Shown here piece after piece: positions 18,847 through 30,152 of a DNA stretch of 64,000 bases. Source of the stretch: Lacihabitans soyangensis (lineage in GTDB: Bacteria; Bacteroidota; Bacteroidia; Cytophagales; Spirosomataceae). The notes below the pieces were generated by a model. That model saw nothing but the letters and a program-made list of their open reading frames with translations. It searched no databases and was not told the DNA's origin. The stretch is from positions 29,716 to 93,715 of the forward strand of contig NZ_RJUF01000185.1 in assembly GCF_024343775.1 (NCBI RefSeq), in the 5' to 3' direction. A program made the translations under genes and the position numbers. Position 1 is the first letter of the stretch; the number at the start of each line of letters is the position of its first letter.

Positions 18847-20424
18847 TTAATTCTCTTTCAACTTTACATTCCTAAACATATAGGCATTATCACTTAATCG
18901 AAGTGTTTTACCACTTGTGACTTTTACATTTTTTAAAATTACCTCTTTGGTGATTTGATAAGGGAATTTTTCTGAATAACGCTCATCCTTCATTTCTGGG
19001 TTAAAATCCATAAAAATAGCTGGCCCTGAATAGGTTTCTGAAAGTTTGGAGTCATCAATTTTGAGATTTTCTATCAAAATATTAGCAGGCATAGTACATG
19101 GATATCCAAAATCATGTAAGCCAGAATTGTAGCCAGCTATGAGTTGAACCTTCTGTTGGACACTCTCTCGTGGAACAAAAAGACAATCACGGATTATCAA
19201 ATCACCATCCCAAGTGCTGCCATAATCACTTCTTAAATTCACTATACTCCCTCCTCTTATAACACTGTTTTCTACCAAAAAAGTACCACTTCCTATGGCA
19301 TTAATGCCCATGTGGCCCAAGGTTGAATTTCGTATGGTGGCGTTAGCAACTCCTTGATGGGCGTCAAATCGAGAAAGTTTACAGCCATCATACAATAGGT
19401 TTTTACAGAAATTCGAGCCCAATATTCCCCAATATTTGCGGTCCTCTATGTCGTTGGTTTGGGTACAATTGACAAAAGAAACATTTAAAGCTCTGTTAAC
19501 CAAGAGGTCATAAGAACCCATAGAGACAGGTTTCCCAGCATTGCCTATGGTTTCGTAGGTTTTGTGACCCGTTAAAATGCAGTTTTCTACTTTTACAAAA
19601 CAACATTCGCTAATATGTATAAAACCACCATAGGGAGCACCCTGCTCTCTTTCATCTACAATTTCATGATATAAGCCTGAAACAGTAACATTTGAACGTT
19701 TTATAGCCAAATTTCGACTGTAATAATTGTATTTAGAAGGCTCTCGATTGGCAATTGTTTTAAACCTCCCACCTGTTATGGTTAACTTCTTTTCGTCTAT
19801 GGGTAAAGCAGTTATGCTTGTAATTTTGTCAAAATCCCAAATAATCGGAGCAGACTGGTCAACTTGTCCGTTTTTACCAACCAAGAAAATATCTGTTTGG
19901 TCGCTACCATTATTTTGGTTCAGCCCAAAGCGAATGTAGTGTTTCACATTAGAATTTGTCACAGTTATTAGGCTGCGATGCCTTAGATTTAAATCAATTT
20001 TGGATTGGTTTCTCTTTAATGATAGAATACCTTCAACTTTCTGGGCCTTCATTTTAGAACTTACCAAAAAGACCGAACTGGTTCTGTTTGCCACGTTTGA
20101 ATCATCAATTATAAAACTCGCATCACCAAAATCAGTGTCCGTTTGAATGATGGCTGTACGGTCCTTACTTCCAATATAATAAGTGGCACCATCATCGACT
20201 TTTACTTTGAGATTATGCTCATTGGCATAGGCATGAGCTGCTATAATGGCCTCGATATCGTCGGCTTTGCCATCACCCTTTGCACCAAAATCACTGTATT
20301 TTACTGTTTTGGTTTTGATGATGGATTCTGATGATTCTTTAACTTTTATAGAAATTAAGGTTTCATGGCTCGTAAATAGATTACACACAAAAAACAGAAA
20401 GTAGAAAAATTTCATAATCTTCAA
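18847..20424 (-). CDS. Secreted right-handed beta-helix protein, pectate-lyase-like fold
   Basis: A 525-residue secreted protein; signal peptide over the first ~22 residues. SDFGAKGDGKADDIEAI is the opening of the pectate lyase superfamily/GH28-type beta-helix (Pectate_lyase_3). Repeating short strands with Asn and Gly turns continue to the end (for example LLYDGCKLSRFDAHQGVANATIRNSTLGHMG). Catalytic residues cannot be assigned by eye, so lyase, hydrolase or epimerase are all possible. It sits at the end of the carbohydrate region and could act on pectic glycans together with the GH43 enzymes. A -7-like element (CAAAGATA, 20447-20454, reverse strand) lies 23 nt upstream. Confidence 0.72.
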   Translation of the reverse strand: MKIMKFFYFLFFVCNLFTSHETLISIKVKESSESIIKTKTVKYSDFGAKGDGKADDIEAIIAAHAYANEHNLKVKVDDGATYYIGSKDRTAIIQTDTDFGDASFIIDDSNVANRTSSVFLVSSKMKAQKVEGILSLKRNQSKIDLNLRHRSLITVTNSNVKHYIRFGLNQNNGSDQTDIFLVGKNGQVDQSAPIIWDFDKITSITALPIDEKKLTITGGRFKTIANREPSKYNYYSRNLAIKRSNVTVSGLYHEIVDEREQGAPYGGFIHISECCFVKVENCILTGHKTYETIGNAGKPVSMGSYDLLVNRALNVSFVNCTQTNDIEDRKYWGILGSNFCKNLLYDGCKLSRFDAHQGVANATIRNSTLGHMGINAIGSGTFLVENSVIRGGSIVNLRSDYGSTWDGDLIIRDCLFVPRESVQQKVQLIAGYNSGLHDFGYPCTMPANILIENLKIDDSKLSETYSGPAIFMDFNPEMKDERYSEKFPYQITKEVILKNVKVTSGKTLRLSDNAYMFRNVKLKEN

Positions 20425-20724
20425 GGATTAGGATAAAATTATCATTCAAAGATAAAAATCTAAATTTAAGACATTAGCTTACAAAAAAACCATGTTTAGA
20501 GCATTTATTGACTTTAATAAAATCCCAACTAATAGACATTATTGAGTTAGTAGTTGTTTCAATTTTGATAAAAATGATTGTTCCCAAAAAGACACCCAAT
20601 AAATGTCAATAAGCCAAAAATATTTCACTATTTTTATTCATTCATAAACTTCAATTCAGAAGTTTAGCCCTTAAACCAATTAACTTACAACCATTTCATA
20701 AACAAATAGACCATCTTAAATTCT

Positions 20725-21010
20725 ATGAAAAAACTCGCCTCTATCCTATTTATTTTCTTCTCTTTTTCCGCATTTTCACAATCTTTCCCAGAATTCCAAC
20801 AAGGATAGCTCCTTATTTAAAATCTAAAATTTACAAACATTGTCCCTTTTAGAGAGGTTCGATCAGCGTGTGCCACTGGGGCCTAATTAATGACCCACAA
20901 ACTTATTAGAGCCGGGCTTTGGAAAACCGCAGACGCTTGTTACAAATAGAAGAATTTTTATCAGATGGATTGTTTAAAAGGAGCCCTGTTGTTGATGCTA
21001 CAAAATCTGT
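20725..21010 (+). pseudogene. 5' remnant of the VPS10/BNR protein gene
   Basis: A decayed copy of the 5' end of the gene at 25909. It keeps the signal-peptide coding part (MKKLA...FSQSFPEFQ) and then breaks: an extra base before GGATAGCTCC puts a stop in frame, followed by small deletions and further stops. Nucleotide similarity to the intact gene can be followed to about 21010 (LWKT- and DG-coding stretches). No product is expected. The gaps on both sides (20425-20724 and 21011-21278) hold nothing else I can support. Confidence 0.85.
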
Positions 21011-21278
21011 TTCTCAACAGTAACATCAAAAATCACTTTTAATTTTCATTCAAATCTACATTTTTACCCAACATTTTTCATATCGAATATGAGTTCTTTC
21101 AATTTAATGGTTTTATTAAATTTAAGGTCAATGATAATTAAAATTACAATTTACACGGCCATAAATATTATTCTTACGTAATCACACTCATTTGATTTTT
21201 AACAATTTAATACTATTTTAGAGGATTATTTTTTATTAAATACAATAATAATCATTTCACATAAACCAGTGTTTAGGA

Positions 21279-22127
21279 ATGGAAACACCGATGCATTATG
21301 TCAAAATTATTCCCCCAAGTGATTTATTAAAGGAATTTGTAAGGTATTTCATGCTTTTTAGAAGTAATATTCCTAATGATCTAAAACCCATAGAATTTCC
21401 ACTGCCACCTTCTCCCGAAAATTTTTTGTGTTTCTACGTAGAGAATGCGGCAGAACTCTACAATTCGATTAGCAAATCGAAAGAAAAACAATCGAACAGT
21501 GTAATTGTCGGTCCCAACGATAAACTTTTTCAAATCAAACTTCCTCATCGCACTTTTCTAATCCGAGTGATTTTACAACAAGGAGTCTTATCAAGAATAC
21601 TTAAAATGCCCTTGACCGAACTTATTGATATAGACACTTTTGACAGTAATTATATTTTACCTGATATGCGAAAAGTAAATGACCGATTATCTTTTGACTT
21701 AAGTGATATGGAGGCTATTGGTGTCATAGAAAATTACCTGAATGAAAAATTTCAAAAGGCTTCAAAACCATTGGCAATTGACACGGCCTTAAATCAATTG
21801 ATACAATTTGAGGGGAGAATACGAGTTGATGACTTGGCTAAAATTTCAAATTTAAGTAACCGACAGCTAGAAAGACAGTGTTTATATAGAACCGGATACA
21901 CCCCAAAATACATTGCCAGAATGGTGAGGTTTGTAAAAGCTTGGAATTTAAAAGAAAAATATCCAGAACTGTCTTGGACGAATGTTGCCTATCAGTGTGA
22001 TTATTCTGATCAAGCCCATCTCATAAAAGATTTCAAACAATTTTCAGGAATTAACCCAAAGCAAGCACAATTCCATTTTAACAATTTACCACTAGATTTA
22101 CAAAACGACCTCCTATTTGAAAGGTGA
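21279..22127 (+). CDS. AraC family transcriptional regulator
   Basis: A 282-residue regulator. Residues 1-170 form an N-terminal domain starting HYVKIIPPSDLLKEFVRYFM, as in AraC proteins with a DUF6597-type sensor. The C-terminal ~90 residues hold the double helix-turn-helix: VDDLAKISNLSNRQLERQCLY and WTNVAYQCDYSDQAHLIKDFK, ending FSGINPKQAQ. The gene is alone; the nearest likely target is the alpha/beta hydrolase at 22446, 318 bp downstream. That gap holds no gene or clear promoter. Confidence 0.86.
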   Translation: METPMHYVKIIPPSDLLKEFVRYFMLFRSNIPNDLKPIEFPLPPSPENFLCFYVENAAELYNSISKSKEKQSNSVIVGPNDKLFQIKLPHRTFLIRVILQQGVLSRILKMPLTELIDIDTFDSNYILPDMRKVNDRLSFDLSDMEAIGVIENYLNEKFQKASKPLAIDTALNQLIQFEGRIRVDDLAKISNLSNRQLERQCLYRTGYTPKYIARMVRFVKAWNLKEKYPELSWTNVAYQCDYSDQAHLIKDFKQFSGINPKQAQFHFNNLPLDLQNDLLFER

Positions 22128-22445
22128 AACTGAATTAAATTTCAAATGTCGTTTTTTTACAATTTTTAGTCATTCACTGATCCCAACTTTGTCAAAGAAA
22201 AATATAGCAGAGGAGTATCTTGACTTATGAGTTAATAAATTTCAGACTTATATTTTCCAATTATCATTCTAAAATATTCCAATTGGAGCATTATTCCTTT
22301 GTCAATTATTTAATCTAACAAACAATAGTCACCATACGAAATTCGAATTGAGATAGTCATATGGTTGAATAATAATCAATTCAAACTCATGTAGTCAATT
22401 TTAACAATTTTCAAGTTTTGTAAACCTTTAAAACTAAATATTTTA

Positions 22446-23774
22446 ATGAACAATTTAACCTTCAAGCTAATTTTACTTCTTGGAACCTCGGCTATTGCAC
22501 AAAATAAATTATTCGTTCCTCCACTCCCCGAAATGAGCTATGTTTCAGTAGTTGACAAATCGAAGTTTGTCGGCGACCGATGGAGTTTTATGGAGTCGGG
22601 GGCAAAAGATGCTCCTGTTATCATAGCCATGCACGGTTACGGCGGAAGCTCAGCCGATTGGCGGTATCAACTTCATGACCTTTCGGATACTTACAGAGTC
22701 ATTGCATGGAATGCCCCGGGTTATATGTTATCGGATGAATTAAAAACCGACTACCCAACCTGCAAAGATTACGCCGATGCCTTAGCCGATTTTTGTAATG
22801 CCCTCAAATTAGACAAAGTACATTTGTTGGGCAATTCGTTCGGAAGCCGAGTATCGCAGTGTTTTGCCTACCATTATCCCGAAAGAGTCATAAAAATGGC
22901 TTTTGTGGGGCCATCAGCCGGCAAGAAAAACATAAGCTACGAAGAGCGTGAACGCTACGTAAATATGCGTTACGACCAAATCAAAGATGGTGCTTTTGCA
23001 TTTACCAACAAAAGAGTTGAGGCACTGCTTGCCCCTAACACCTCACCCGAGCTCATCGAAATTGCTCGTCAGGGCATGAGAGGTGTTAGTCCACGGATGT
23101 TTATGCGTGGTACCAATTTTATGATGGCCGAGGACCATTTTCCCGAAAAAATTGCCACCAAAGCCACCATGCCAACTTTAGTGATAGCAGGTACGGAAGA
23201 TAAAGTCTCGCCGATTACCACCAACGCCGAACCTATATCGAAGGCTTTTCCGAATGTAAAACTTGAAATTTTGAAAGGAATCGGGCATCTGCCGCATTTG
23301 GAGGCTTATCAACAAGTCAATAAAATGGTTCGTGAGTTTTTTGGTGCAAATGCGAAAGCAAAATCCAATCAAAAAGCTTTCACCGATTACGAAAAAAATG
23401 TGTATCGACAAATTGATAGTTTGATTCAATACCAAGAACAATTGGTCTTAAAACAAGATACTTTAGCGATGCGTGCTTTTTACCCCGATGACATGGTTAT
23501 CACCAATCCTTTTGGACAAATGATAAATAAAGAAACTACGATTGCAAGAGTGAAGTCGGGCATTATCAAATACAGCAAATTTGAAAAAATAATCGAACAT
23601 TTTGCCATGGAAGGCTCCAAAACTGCTATTGTAGCAGGTTTGGAAAAAGTTACGCCTACCCCCGATGCCAACCGAGCAGATGCAGGTAAACCTCATGAAC
23701 GGAGATTTACCGAAATTTGGGTGTATCGTGATGGCCGTTGGCAGAGGCTGATTAGACATGCGAGTAATATTTAA
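22446..23774 (+). CDS. Exported alpha/beta hydrolase fused to NTF2-like domain
   Basis: A 442-residue protein with a signal peptide (residues 1-19). Residues ~45-300 are an alpha/beta hydrolase: MHGYGGSSADW oxyanion region, nucleophile Ser131 in LLGNSFGSRV, acid in VIAGTEDKVSP and His in GIGHLPHLEA. Residues ~315-442 form a DUF4440/SnoaL-like NTF2 domain (RQIDSLIQYQEQLVLKQDT...FYPDDMVITNPFGQMINKE). The fusion is intact in frame. The NTF2 half may bind a ligand or set dimer formation; this is inference. The following gene starts 20 bp later and may be co-transcribed. Confidence 0.83.
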   Translation: MNNLTFKLILLLGTSAIAQNKLFVPPLPEMSYVSVVDKSKFVGDRWSFMESGAKDAPVIIAMHGYGGSSADWRYQLHDLSDTYRVIAWNAPGYMLSDELKTDYPTCKDYADALADFCNALKLDKVHLLGNSFGSRVSQCFAYHYPERVIKMAFVGPSAGKKNISYEERERYVNMRYDQIKDGAFAFTNKRVEALLAPNTSPELIEIARQGMRGVSPRMFMRGTNFMMAEDHFPEKIATKATMPTLVIAGTEDKVSPITTNAEPISKAFPNVKLEILKGIGHLPHLEAYQQVNKMVREFFGANAKAKSNQKAFTDYEKNVYRQIDSLIQYQEQLVLKQDTLAMRAFYPDDMVITNPFGQMINKETTIARVKSGIIKYSKFEKIIEHFAMEGSKTAIVAGLEKVTPTPDANRADAGKPHERRFTEIWVYRDGRWQRLIRHASNI

Positions 23775-23794
23775 AGGATGATAAATGTGATTTT

Positions 23795-24739
23795 ATGAAA
23801 AAGTTTGTGTTTTTATATTTTGTGATTTTTGGAGTAAATGGACAATCAGTTGTCATTGACCCCTCCAATGCCAATTCTAACATCGTCACCGCTACTGCTT
23901 CCAATAAAGCTGTGCAATTGCCAAGGGTAAACGATACCCAAAGCATCGCTAATCCTCAAATTGGGCAGATGATGTATAATATGGGTACTGCATCGCCTAA
24001 CTATTACAATGGTAACAACTGGCAGAATGTATCGCATGGTAATCTGTACCAACTATTTCCAAAATCGCAAGTCTTTACACCTTCAAGTATAATTGAGGAT
24101 GCACTTTCAAATAGTAAAGAAAGCTTCAATTTTCAGATTCCGGCTGGTGTAAAGAAAATATGGGTAGAGGCGTGGAGTGGTGGTTCAGGAGGTCAAGATT
24201 TTAGTATTTTATCTTCGTTAATAACTTTCTCAAATAGAAAGGGCGGAAATGGCGGTGGATATTTAAGTTTCATTTTAGATGTGGCGGAAAACCAAGTTTT
24301 GGGTATTTTGGTAGGGAAAGGCGGCAAAGGCTCAGCACTACAAATTCCTCCTTTTAGCGGAGGCGGTACGGACATAGTAAATTATACCAATGGTATCAAT
24401 AATCCACCTCAGTTAGTCGCATCTGTTAATTCTAATAATTTCAGTCTGAATAGTAGTATTTATGCCATTAACTTAATCAGTTTTTTTCATGGAGAAAAGG
24501 GTCGCAATAGTACCTGGTCATACCAAAGATTTGAGAATGTGGACAGATTGGTTTTTTCAGGGGGCGATGGTGGAAAAAGTTACGGTAGTTTAGGTGGTGT
24601 GGGTGTACAATTTGATGCTTTGTATCCTTTGCTTGATGTATTGGAGGTAAATCATGGTGGTTTCCCGGGTGGAGGTGGAGCAATAGGAAGGGGATTTGGT
24701 GGGAATGGAGCCGGAGGGATGGTAGTCATCCGATATTAA
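23795..24739 (+). CDS. Secreted glycine-rich protein
   Basis: A 314-residue secreted protein (signal ends near VNGQ, residue 17). The N-terminal part, VVIDPSNANSNIVTATASNKAVQLPRV and a following GQMMYN, is the leader region found in many Bacteroidota surface proteins with tail-fibre-type ends. From residue ~105 it becomes a glycine-rich beta domain (WVEAWSGGSGGQ, GKGGKGS, GGFPGGGGAIGRGFGG) resembling glycine-rich fibre domains. Its stop is clean. About 130 bp downstream a broken S74-type tail begins, so both may come from one family of fibre-like proteins. Confidence 0.7.
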   Translation: MKKFVFLYFVIFGVNGQSVVIDPSNANSNIVTATASNKAVQLPRVNDTQSIANPQIGQMMYNMGTASPNYYNGNNWQNVSHGNLYQLFPKSQVFTPSSIIEDALSNSKESFNFQIPAGVKKIWVEAWSGGSGGQDFSILSSLITFSNRKGGNGGGYLSFILDVAENQVLGILVGKGGKGSALQIPPFSGGGTDIVNYTNGINNPPQLVASVNSNNFSLNSSIYAINLISFFHGEKGRNSTWSYQRFENVDRLVFSGGDGGKSYGSLGGVGVQFDALYPLLDVLEVNHGGFPGGGGAIGRGFGGNGAGGMVVIRY

Positions 24740-24867
24740 AAAAAAATATTATTGACCAGTGTTTTCAAAAAAATAAGGTTATAACTATCAGAATTTTAAT
24801 TGATTTTAAAATGAAAAAGATCAATCCAATAAACCAATTATATTGTTTAATCTTTCCGGCGATTGTT

Positions 24868-25379
24868 TAATATAGTTGCCAAAAGACTGATCGGTCATTC
24901 GCTATCGGAGGGCATTCTTCTAACGCTATACCTCAGGTTGCCAATACCACAAACTATCAAATGATGATGGCTTTTCATAATTATCGGTTTTGGACCTAAA
25001 AATCAGGTACTTACGTTGATTTTGGATCAAACGGTCAGGTACTGCAACTGGAGCATATAATAACGTTTCAGATATTCGCCTTAAAAAAGATATAAAACCA
25101 CTTCTATCCTCACTATCTAAACTAAACAAATTGAAAGGTTTCAATTATTATTGGAAAACCGATAGTTCTTCATCAAGTCTTAAAACCGGCGTCATTGCCC
25201 AAGAAATCAAAGAGATATTCCCTGAATTAGTTCAAGAAGACGAAAAAGGAGTGTTATCGGTAAATTACATTGGTTTAATACCTCATTTGGTTGAGGCTGT
25301 TAAAGACCAAAATCAGCAAATTCAAACTCTAAAATAAGACAATCTTGAGCTTAAAGTTAAACGCCAGCTAAAACGATAA
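24868..25379 (+). pseudogene. Broken S74 (endosialidase chaperone) tail-fibre-type gene
   Basis: Reading across frames gives a recognisable C-terminal piece of an S74 intramolecular-chaperone protein: SFAIGGHSSNAI..., a trimer-fibre type segment, then SDIRLKKDIKPLLSSLSKLN, TGVIAQEIKEIFPELVQ and VNYIGLIPHLVEAVKDQN. It is broken by a stop after FHNYRFWT (near 25000), by a one-base loss near 25050 (codon GGA reduced to GA), and by a stop before the final coiled coil (near 25336). The open part alone (25131-25337) lacks any start. The DNA at 25380-25908 holds nothing more. Confidence 0.85.
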
Positions 25380-25908
25380 TAAACTTAAAAACAATTAGAT
25401 TCAATCTCTAACAAATTTCAATGAAATGATTACAATCAGTTCATTAACAATATCTTAATGCACTAAGATAGGTTTAAATTGTATATATTTAACTGGGAGA
25501 ATAATCATTCAAATTAACAATAAGGCAAGATTTATACCTGAACCATTGAGCCAACTTTAGAAATTGATAAATATCCAGATCGGTTCAAATAAAAACTCAA
25601 TTTTATTTTCGAAAGAGATAAATCTTTACAAAAAAAATGACTTTAAAAGTAAATACAAGAATCGGACGAACTGGAGAATCATAACATTCTTGAATTGATT
25701 TTTATTCCAAATGGAATAACAAGAAAGAATAAACACATATTCTTAAGGAGAATTCACACAACTGACTGGATAGAAAAATGATTAGACAAATAAGCCGTAA
25801 GACATTTATTTTAACTAAATTTATAAATTCAAAAATCTCAATTCAAAAGTTTGACGATTTAACCTATTTGTACATTATCTCAAAAACAAACTGACCTTAT
25901 ACAAAAAC

Positions 25909-28900
25909 ATGAAAAAACTCGCTATAATACTTTTAATATTTAGCTCTTACACTGCATTTTCACAATCTTTTCCAGATTTTCAAAAGGATAGCTCCTTATT
26001 TAATAATCTAAAATTTAGAAACATTGGCCCGTTTAGAGGTGGCCGCTCAGTATGTGCTACTGGTGTGATTAATGACCCACAAACCTATTATATGGGAACC
26101 ACAGGTGGCGGACTTTGGAAAACCAAGGATGCAGGTTATAATTGGAAAAATGTGTCTGATGGTTATTTTAAAACTGGGACTATAGGTGCCGTTGCTGTTG
26201 CCGAAAATGACCCGAACGTGGTGTATGTAGGCATGGGCGAACACGCACCTAGAGGTGTGATGACGAGTTTTGGCGATGGCGTATATAAAAGCACCGACGC
26301 TGGACAAACTTGGAAAAACATGGGTCTGGTTAAAACCCAACACATATCTAGAATTGTAATTCATCCCAAAAACGAAGACATACTTATAGTGGGTGCTCAA
26401 GGCCCTCTTCATGGACCGTCTGCCGAACGTGGCATCTTCAAAAGCACCGATGGTGGCAAAAACTGGACTAAAACATTATATATCAACGAAACCACAGGCT
26501 GTAGTGAATTGTCTCTTGACCCTACCAATCCAAGAATCATTTATGCTGCCATGTGGGACCACGGCCGTAAACCTTGGGAAGTAAAAAGCGGTGGCCCTGG
26601 TAGTGGTTTATACAAATCTACTGACGGTGGCGACACCTGGGTGAAGTTAACAGAGGGCTTGCCCAAAATGCTTGGTAAAACCGCCATAGCCATGTGCCCT
26701 TCAAACCCTCAAAAAGTGTATACACTCTTGGAGGCTGATTGGGAGAAAAATGAGGGTGGTCTTTATGTATCTACCAATGGCGGCAAAAAATGGTCTCTAG
26801 TAAGTGGCGACCACAGACTGATACAAAGATCGTGGTACTATATCGAGCTATTTGTTGACCCCAACAATGACCTAAATGTGTATGTGATGAGTGCTCCAGC
26901 TCTAAATAGCACCGACGGCGGTGTTACTTGGAATAGAATGTCGGGCACACATGGCGACTACCATGATTTGTGGATCAATCCTAAGAATAGCAAAAATATG
27001 ATTATTGCTGACGACGGCGGTGCGGCGGTTAGCTTCAATGGCGGCGACACTTGGTCTCATCAAGATTTGGCCACTGCCCAAGCCTACAGAATAAATACAG
27101 ACAATATGGTGCCTTACAATATTTACTTTGGCCAACAAGACAATACCTCTGTAAAAATACCTTCATGGAATATCAACGGAAGCGGTATCGAACGTAAAGA
27201 CTGGGAATATTCGGCAGGTGGCGAAAGTGCTTTTTTGGCTTTTGATGTAAACAATCCTAGATATGTTTTGGGTGGTAGTTATCAAGGAACTATCGAAGTA
27301 TTAGACACTAAAAATAGAAGCTCCGTTAATGTGATGGCGGCCCCGATTCAATATTTGGGCAAAGATGCCAAAGACATGAAATACCGATTCAATTGGAATG
27401 CCCCTATCATTTGTAGTATTCATGACCCCAAGGTGTTTTACCACGGTTCACAAATGCTACTTGAAACCAGCGACCTAGGCAAAACATGGCGTGAGGCATC
27501 GCCTGATGTGACCAGAAACGAAAAGGCCAAACAAGGAAAAGCTGGAGTACCATTTACCAACGAAGCCGTAGGTGCCGAAAACTACGGAACGCTAACCTAT
27601 ATTGCGGAATCTGCCCTAGAAAAAGGCGTAATTTACACAGGTAGCGACGATGGCTTGGTACAATTGACTACAGACAATGGCAAAACTTGGAAAAATGTAA
27701 CACCAGCAGGCCTAGAAGAATGCCAAATAAATGCCATCGAGGTTTCGCCCCATAGCAAATCAACGGTATATATTGCCACCAATAGATACAAATTCAACGA
27801 CCATAAACCAGGCTTTTACAAATCGACAGACTATGGTAAAACTTGGGTAAAAATAAACAACGGATTACCCGAAAACAGCATTTCTAGGGTTGTTAGAGAA
27901 GATAATGTTCAGAAAGACTTATTATTTGCAGGTACAGAAAATGCCCTTTACTACTCGACCGACGGCGGTAGCAACTGGAAAACCTTCCAATTAAACCTTC
28001 CCGTTTGCCCGATAACAGACTTGAAGGTTCACCAAAATGCCTTAATAGCAGGTACCTCAGGAAGGTCGATTTGGATATTGGATGACCTGAATTTGCTAAG
28101 ACAGTTGCTAAAAGAAACTCCAAAAAAACACAAACTATTTACACCTCAAAACCAATGGATTACAGGTAGTAGCAGTGTCATGAATCAGTCCATAATAGAC
28201 TTTAAGGGCGAAGGCCAAAGTGCGGGCATTAATCCTGCCACGGGTTTGGTGTTAAACTATTATGTATCAAAAACAGATTCGGTAAAGAAAATTAGTCTCA
28301 ACATACTTGATAGTAATGGCAAAACGGTAAGAACCTTAAGCTCGGAGGCCAATCCAGACTTTAAAAGATACGATGGAGGCCCAAGTGCTGAGCCCAAACT
28401 TCCAAAAAACAAAGGCTTAAACAGGTTTGTGTGGGATATGCGTACCAATACACTACCTGGCATACCCGACGTGTATATCGAAGGAAGCTACCGAGGCTAC
28501 AAAGTGCCCGAAGGCAAGTACCAAATACAATTGATCATAGACAAAGACACCCTAAAAACACAGACTGACTTGTTGCCACATCCAGAATTGAGCGAGGCAT
28601 ATATTGACAAAAAAGCCTATATTAATGCCATGGCTCAAATGCACGGCAACATCAAAGAAATGCATGAATTGATCAATGAACTCTATAAAAAACAGCTTCA
28701 ACTGAGCAAATTGAAAAGCACGCTTAGCAAAAAGGCTGCGGATCCAAAATTGATTGCGGCTGTAGATTCATTGGTAAAAGACCTCAGAACTTGGGACGAG
28801 GCATTGGTGCAACGTAAGTCAAAAGCCTATGATGACGTAGAGAACTTTCCTAATAAATTTACCTCAGACTATCTCTATCTCATCAACCAAACCGAGAACG

Positions 28901-29058
28901 ACTGGTATCGCCTAAATCAGCCCTCGATAGATTTGAGAAACCAAATGGACCCGCAATGGCAAGTCTTTAAAGAAAAAGGCCTCAAACTCAAAAATGAGCG
29001 ATTACCAGAACTCAACAAAAAACTTTGGGAAGCCAATTTTGGTGCGGTGTGGGAATAA
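25909..29058 (+). CDS. VPS10/sortilin-type BNR-repeat protein, glycosyl hydrolase-like
   Basis: A 1049-residue secreted protein, signal peptide ending in YTAFSQ. Residues ~30-740 are a large beta-propeller with many Asp-box repeats: [48 protein letters not shown] and STDGGSNW. The repeat layout [11 protein letters not shown] near residue 70 is the standard start of this family. Residues ~760-900 look like a beta-sandwich ([21 protein letters not shown]) and the last 130 residues are helical. It is often named 'glycosyl hydrolase', but no activity is proven. Remnants of the same gene lie at 20725, 30039 and 42940, so it has been duplicated several times. A strong terminator follows at 29149. 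Confidence 0.85.
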   Translation: MKKLAIILLIFSSYTAFSQSFPDFQKDSSLFNNLKFRNIGPFRGGRSVCATGVINDPQTYYMGTTGGGLWKTKDAGYNWKNVSDGYFKTGTIGAVAVAENDPNVVYVGMGEHAPRGVMTSFGDGVYKSTDAGQTWKNMGLVKTQHISRIVIHPKNEDILIVGAQGPLHGPSAERGIFKSTDGGKNWTKTLYINETTGCSELSLDPTNPRIIYAAMWDHGRKPWEVKSGGPGSGLYKSTDGGDTWVKLTEGLPKMLGKTAIAMCPSNPQKVYTLLEADWEKNEGGLYVSTNGGKKWSLVSGDHRLIQRSWYYIELFVDPNNDLNVYVMSAPALNSTDGGVTWNRMSGTHGDYHDLWINPKNSKNMIIADDGGAAVSFNGGDTWSHQDLATAQAYRINTDNMVPYNIYFGQQDNTSVKIPSWNINGSGIERKDWEYSAGGESAFLAFDVNNPRYVLGGSYQGTIEVLDTKNRSSVNVMAAPIQYLGKDAKDMKYRFNWNAPIICSIHDPKVFYHGSQMLLETSDLGKTWREASPDVTRNEKAKQGKAGVPFTNEAVGAENYGTLTYIAESALEKGVIYTGSDDGLVQLTTDNGKTWKNVTPAGLEECQINAIEVSPHSKSTVYIATNRYKFNDHKPGFYKSTDYGKTWVKINNGLPENSISRVVREDNVQKDLLFAGTENALYYSTDGGSNWKTFQLNLPVCPITDLKVHQNALIAGTSGRSIWILDDLNLLRQLLKETPKKHKLFTPQNQWITGSSSVMNQSIIDFKGEGQSAGINPATGLVLNYYVSKTDSVKKISLNILDSNGKTVRTLSSEANPDFKRYDGGPSAEPKLPKNKGLNRFVWDMRTNTLPGIPDVYIEGSYRGYKVPEGKYQIQLIIDKDTLKTQTDLLPHPELSEAYIDKKAYINAMAQMHGNIKEMHELINELYKKQLQLSKLKSTLSKKAADPKLIAAVDSLVKDLRTWDEALVQRKSKAYDDVENFPNKFTSDYLYLINQTENDWYRLNQPSIDLRNQMDPQWQVFKEKGLKLKNERLPELNKKLWEANFGAVWE

Positions 29059-29148
29059 GATTTGGGTTTAAAGAAGCATAATTTAAGATTAATAAATTTG
29101 GGCTTTAATTTTAAATGTTTTGGTTCATAATTCTCTTTGAGAAGTGAA

Positions 29149-29189
29149 ATAAGGTAAGGTTTGATAGGCAAACTTTACCCTATTTTTTT
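29149..29189 (+). terminator. Intrinsic terminator after the VPS10/BNR gene
   Basis: ATAAGGTAAGGTTTG (from 29149) pairs with CAAACTTTACCCTAT (29169-29183) with one mismatch and one G-U pair, and is followed directly by seven T residues. It lies 91 bp after the stop. Confidence 0.8.
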
Positions 29190-29284
29190 AAAAAAATCAT
29201 ACCAAGTTTAAAAAAAATGATAAGAATGTATTCTTGTCGAATTTCTATTGGTAAAGAGGTATAAAGAGGCAAATTACTATTAAT

Positions 29285-29935
29285 TTATTTTCTAATTTTC
29301 TTATCAAATTTGTACTCTAAACCAAGATTTAATCCTATTGTAGGATCGAAATATTTTCTATTTATGTCTGATTTTGTATCATCATAATTAATGGTTAAAC
29401 TTGTATATCCTGCACCCATGCCGAAGTCTTGAAAAAGGTATAAATTTTGAAAAATTTTGCATTTGAAACCATAACCTATTGTACTTGCAAAAATAGATTT
29501 TTGAAAATCATAATTATTGAATTTTTGGTTGATTGAACCGTAAATGGGTGGATAATACCAAAATTTACCCTTATCAGAATTGTAAAAATAACCAAAGGTG
29601 TATTGAAAATAAAAATCAAATCTTTTACCCTTTGGATTGGGATTTCTTTGATAAACAAAGCTTATTCCATTTAACCATAATTCTTTGTCTGAAATGTCAT
29701 TGTGAGAATTGTAATCAGTTTCAATTGGCTCCCCAAAAACGGGCCCAATAGCAAAATAACTTTTCCCTTTTTCAATTGACATATTTAAATTGTAATTGAA
29801 TGAATCATTCACACTTAAAAGTCCAACACCTACCCTAAGCCCTAAAACTTTTTTTTTTGAGGTAGATTCTTTCTGTGCAGAGCATAAAAAAGTCGTGAAA
29901 AATAAAAATGTAATTAAAATTTTGTTTTTTCTCAT
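29285..29935 (-). CDS. Hypothetical outer-membrane beta-barrel-like protein
   Basis: A 216-residue protein with a signal peptide (residues 1-20, ending FLCSAQ). The mature part alternates short amphipathic strands with turns (GLRVGVGLLSVNDSF, YFAIGPVFG, FDFYFQYTFGYFYNSD, GLNLGLEYKFDKK), which fits a small outer-membrane barrel. I do not recognise a named family. It lies between the intact VPS10 gene and a remnant of that gene's 3' end, so it seems to be inserted within a duplicated region. Confidence 0.65.
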   Translation of the reverse strand: MRKNKILITFLFFTTFLCSAQKESTSKKKVLGLRVGVGLLSVNDSFNYNLNMSIEKGKSYFAIGPVFGEPIETDYNSHNDISDKELWLNGISFVYQRNPNPKGKRFDFYFQYTFGYFYNSDKGKFWYYPPIYGSINQKFNNYDFQKSIFASTIGYGFKCKIFQNLYLFQDFGMGAGYTSLTINYDDTKSDINRKYFDPTIGLNLGLEYKFDKKIRK

Positions 29936-30038
29936 TTTATAAAATATATCAATTGCGAATTTATTTTAAGGTTAAACTTCAGCTGGTAGCAAAACCGCAG
30001 CAATTTAATGATGATTTTATTTCCATCAAAAAGTATGT

Positions 30039-30126
30039 AAGAAAAAGGCCTTAAACTCAAAAATGAGCGATTACCAGAACTCAACAAAAAGCTTTGGGAA
30101 GCAAATTATGGGGCGGTTTGGGAGTA
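30039..30126 (+). pseudogene. 3' remnant of the VPS10/BNR gene, first copy
   Basis: About 88 bp nearly the same as the last codons of the gene at 25909 (coding for [20 protein letters not shown]), ending in a stop at 30124-30126. Only a few bases differ, so it is recent or under conversion. It has no start or upstream body. Confidence 0.88.
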
Positions 30127-30152
30127 GTTAATTTGTTTTATGATTTTAGAAC

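Noticed and set aside
30039..30126. A short independent gene ending at 30126
   Set aside because: It is a copy of the 3' end of the VPS10/BNR gene with no start or body.
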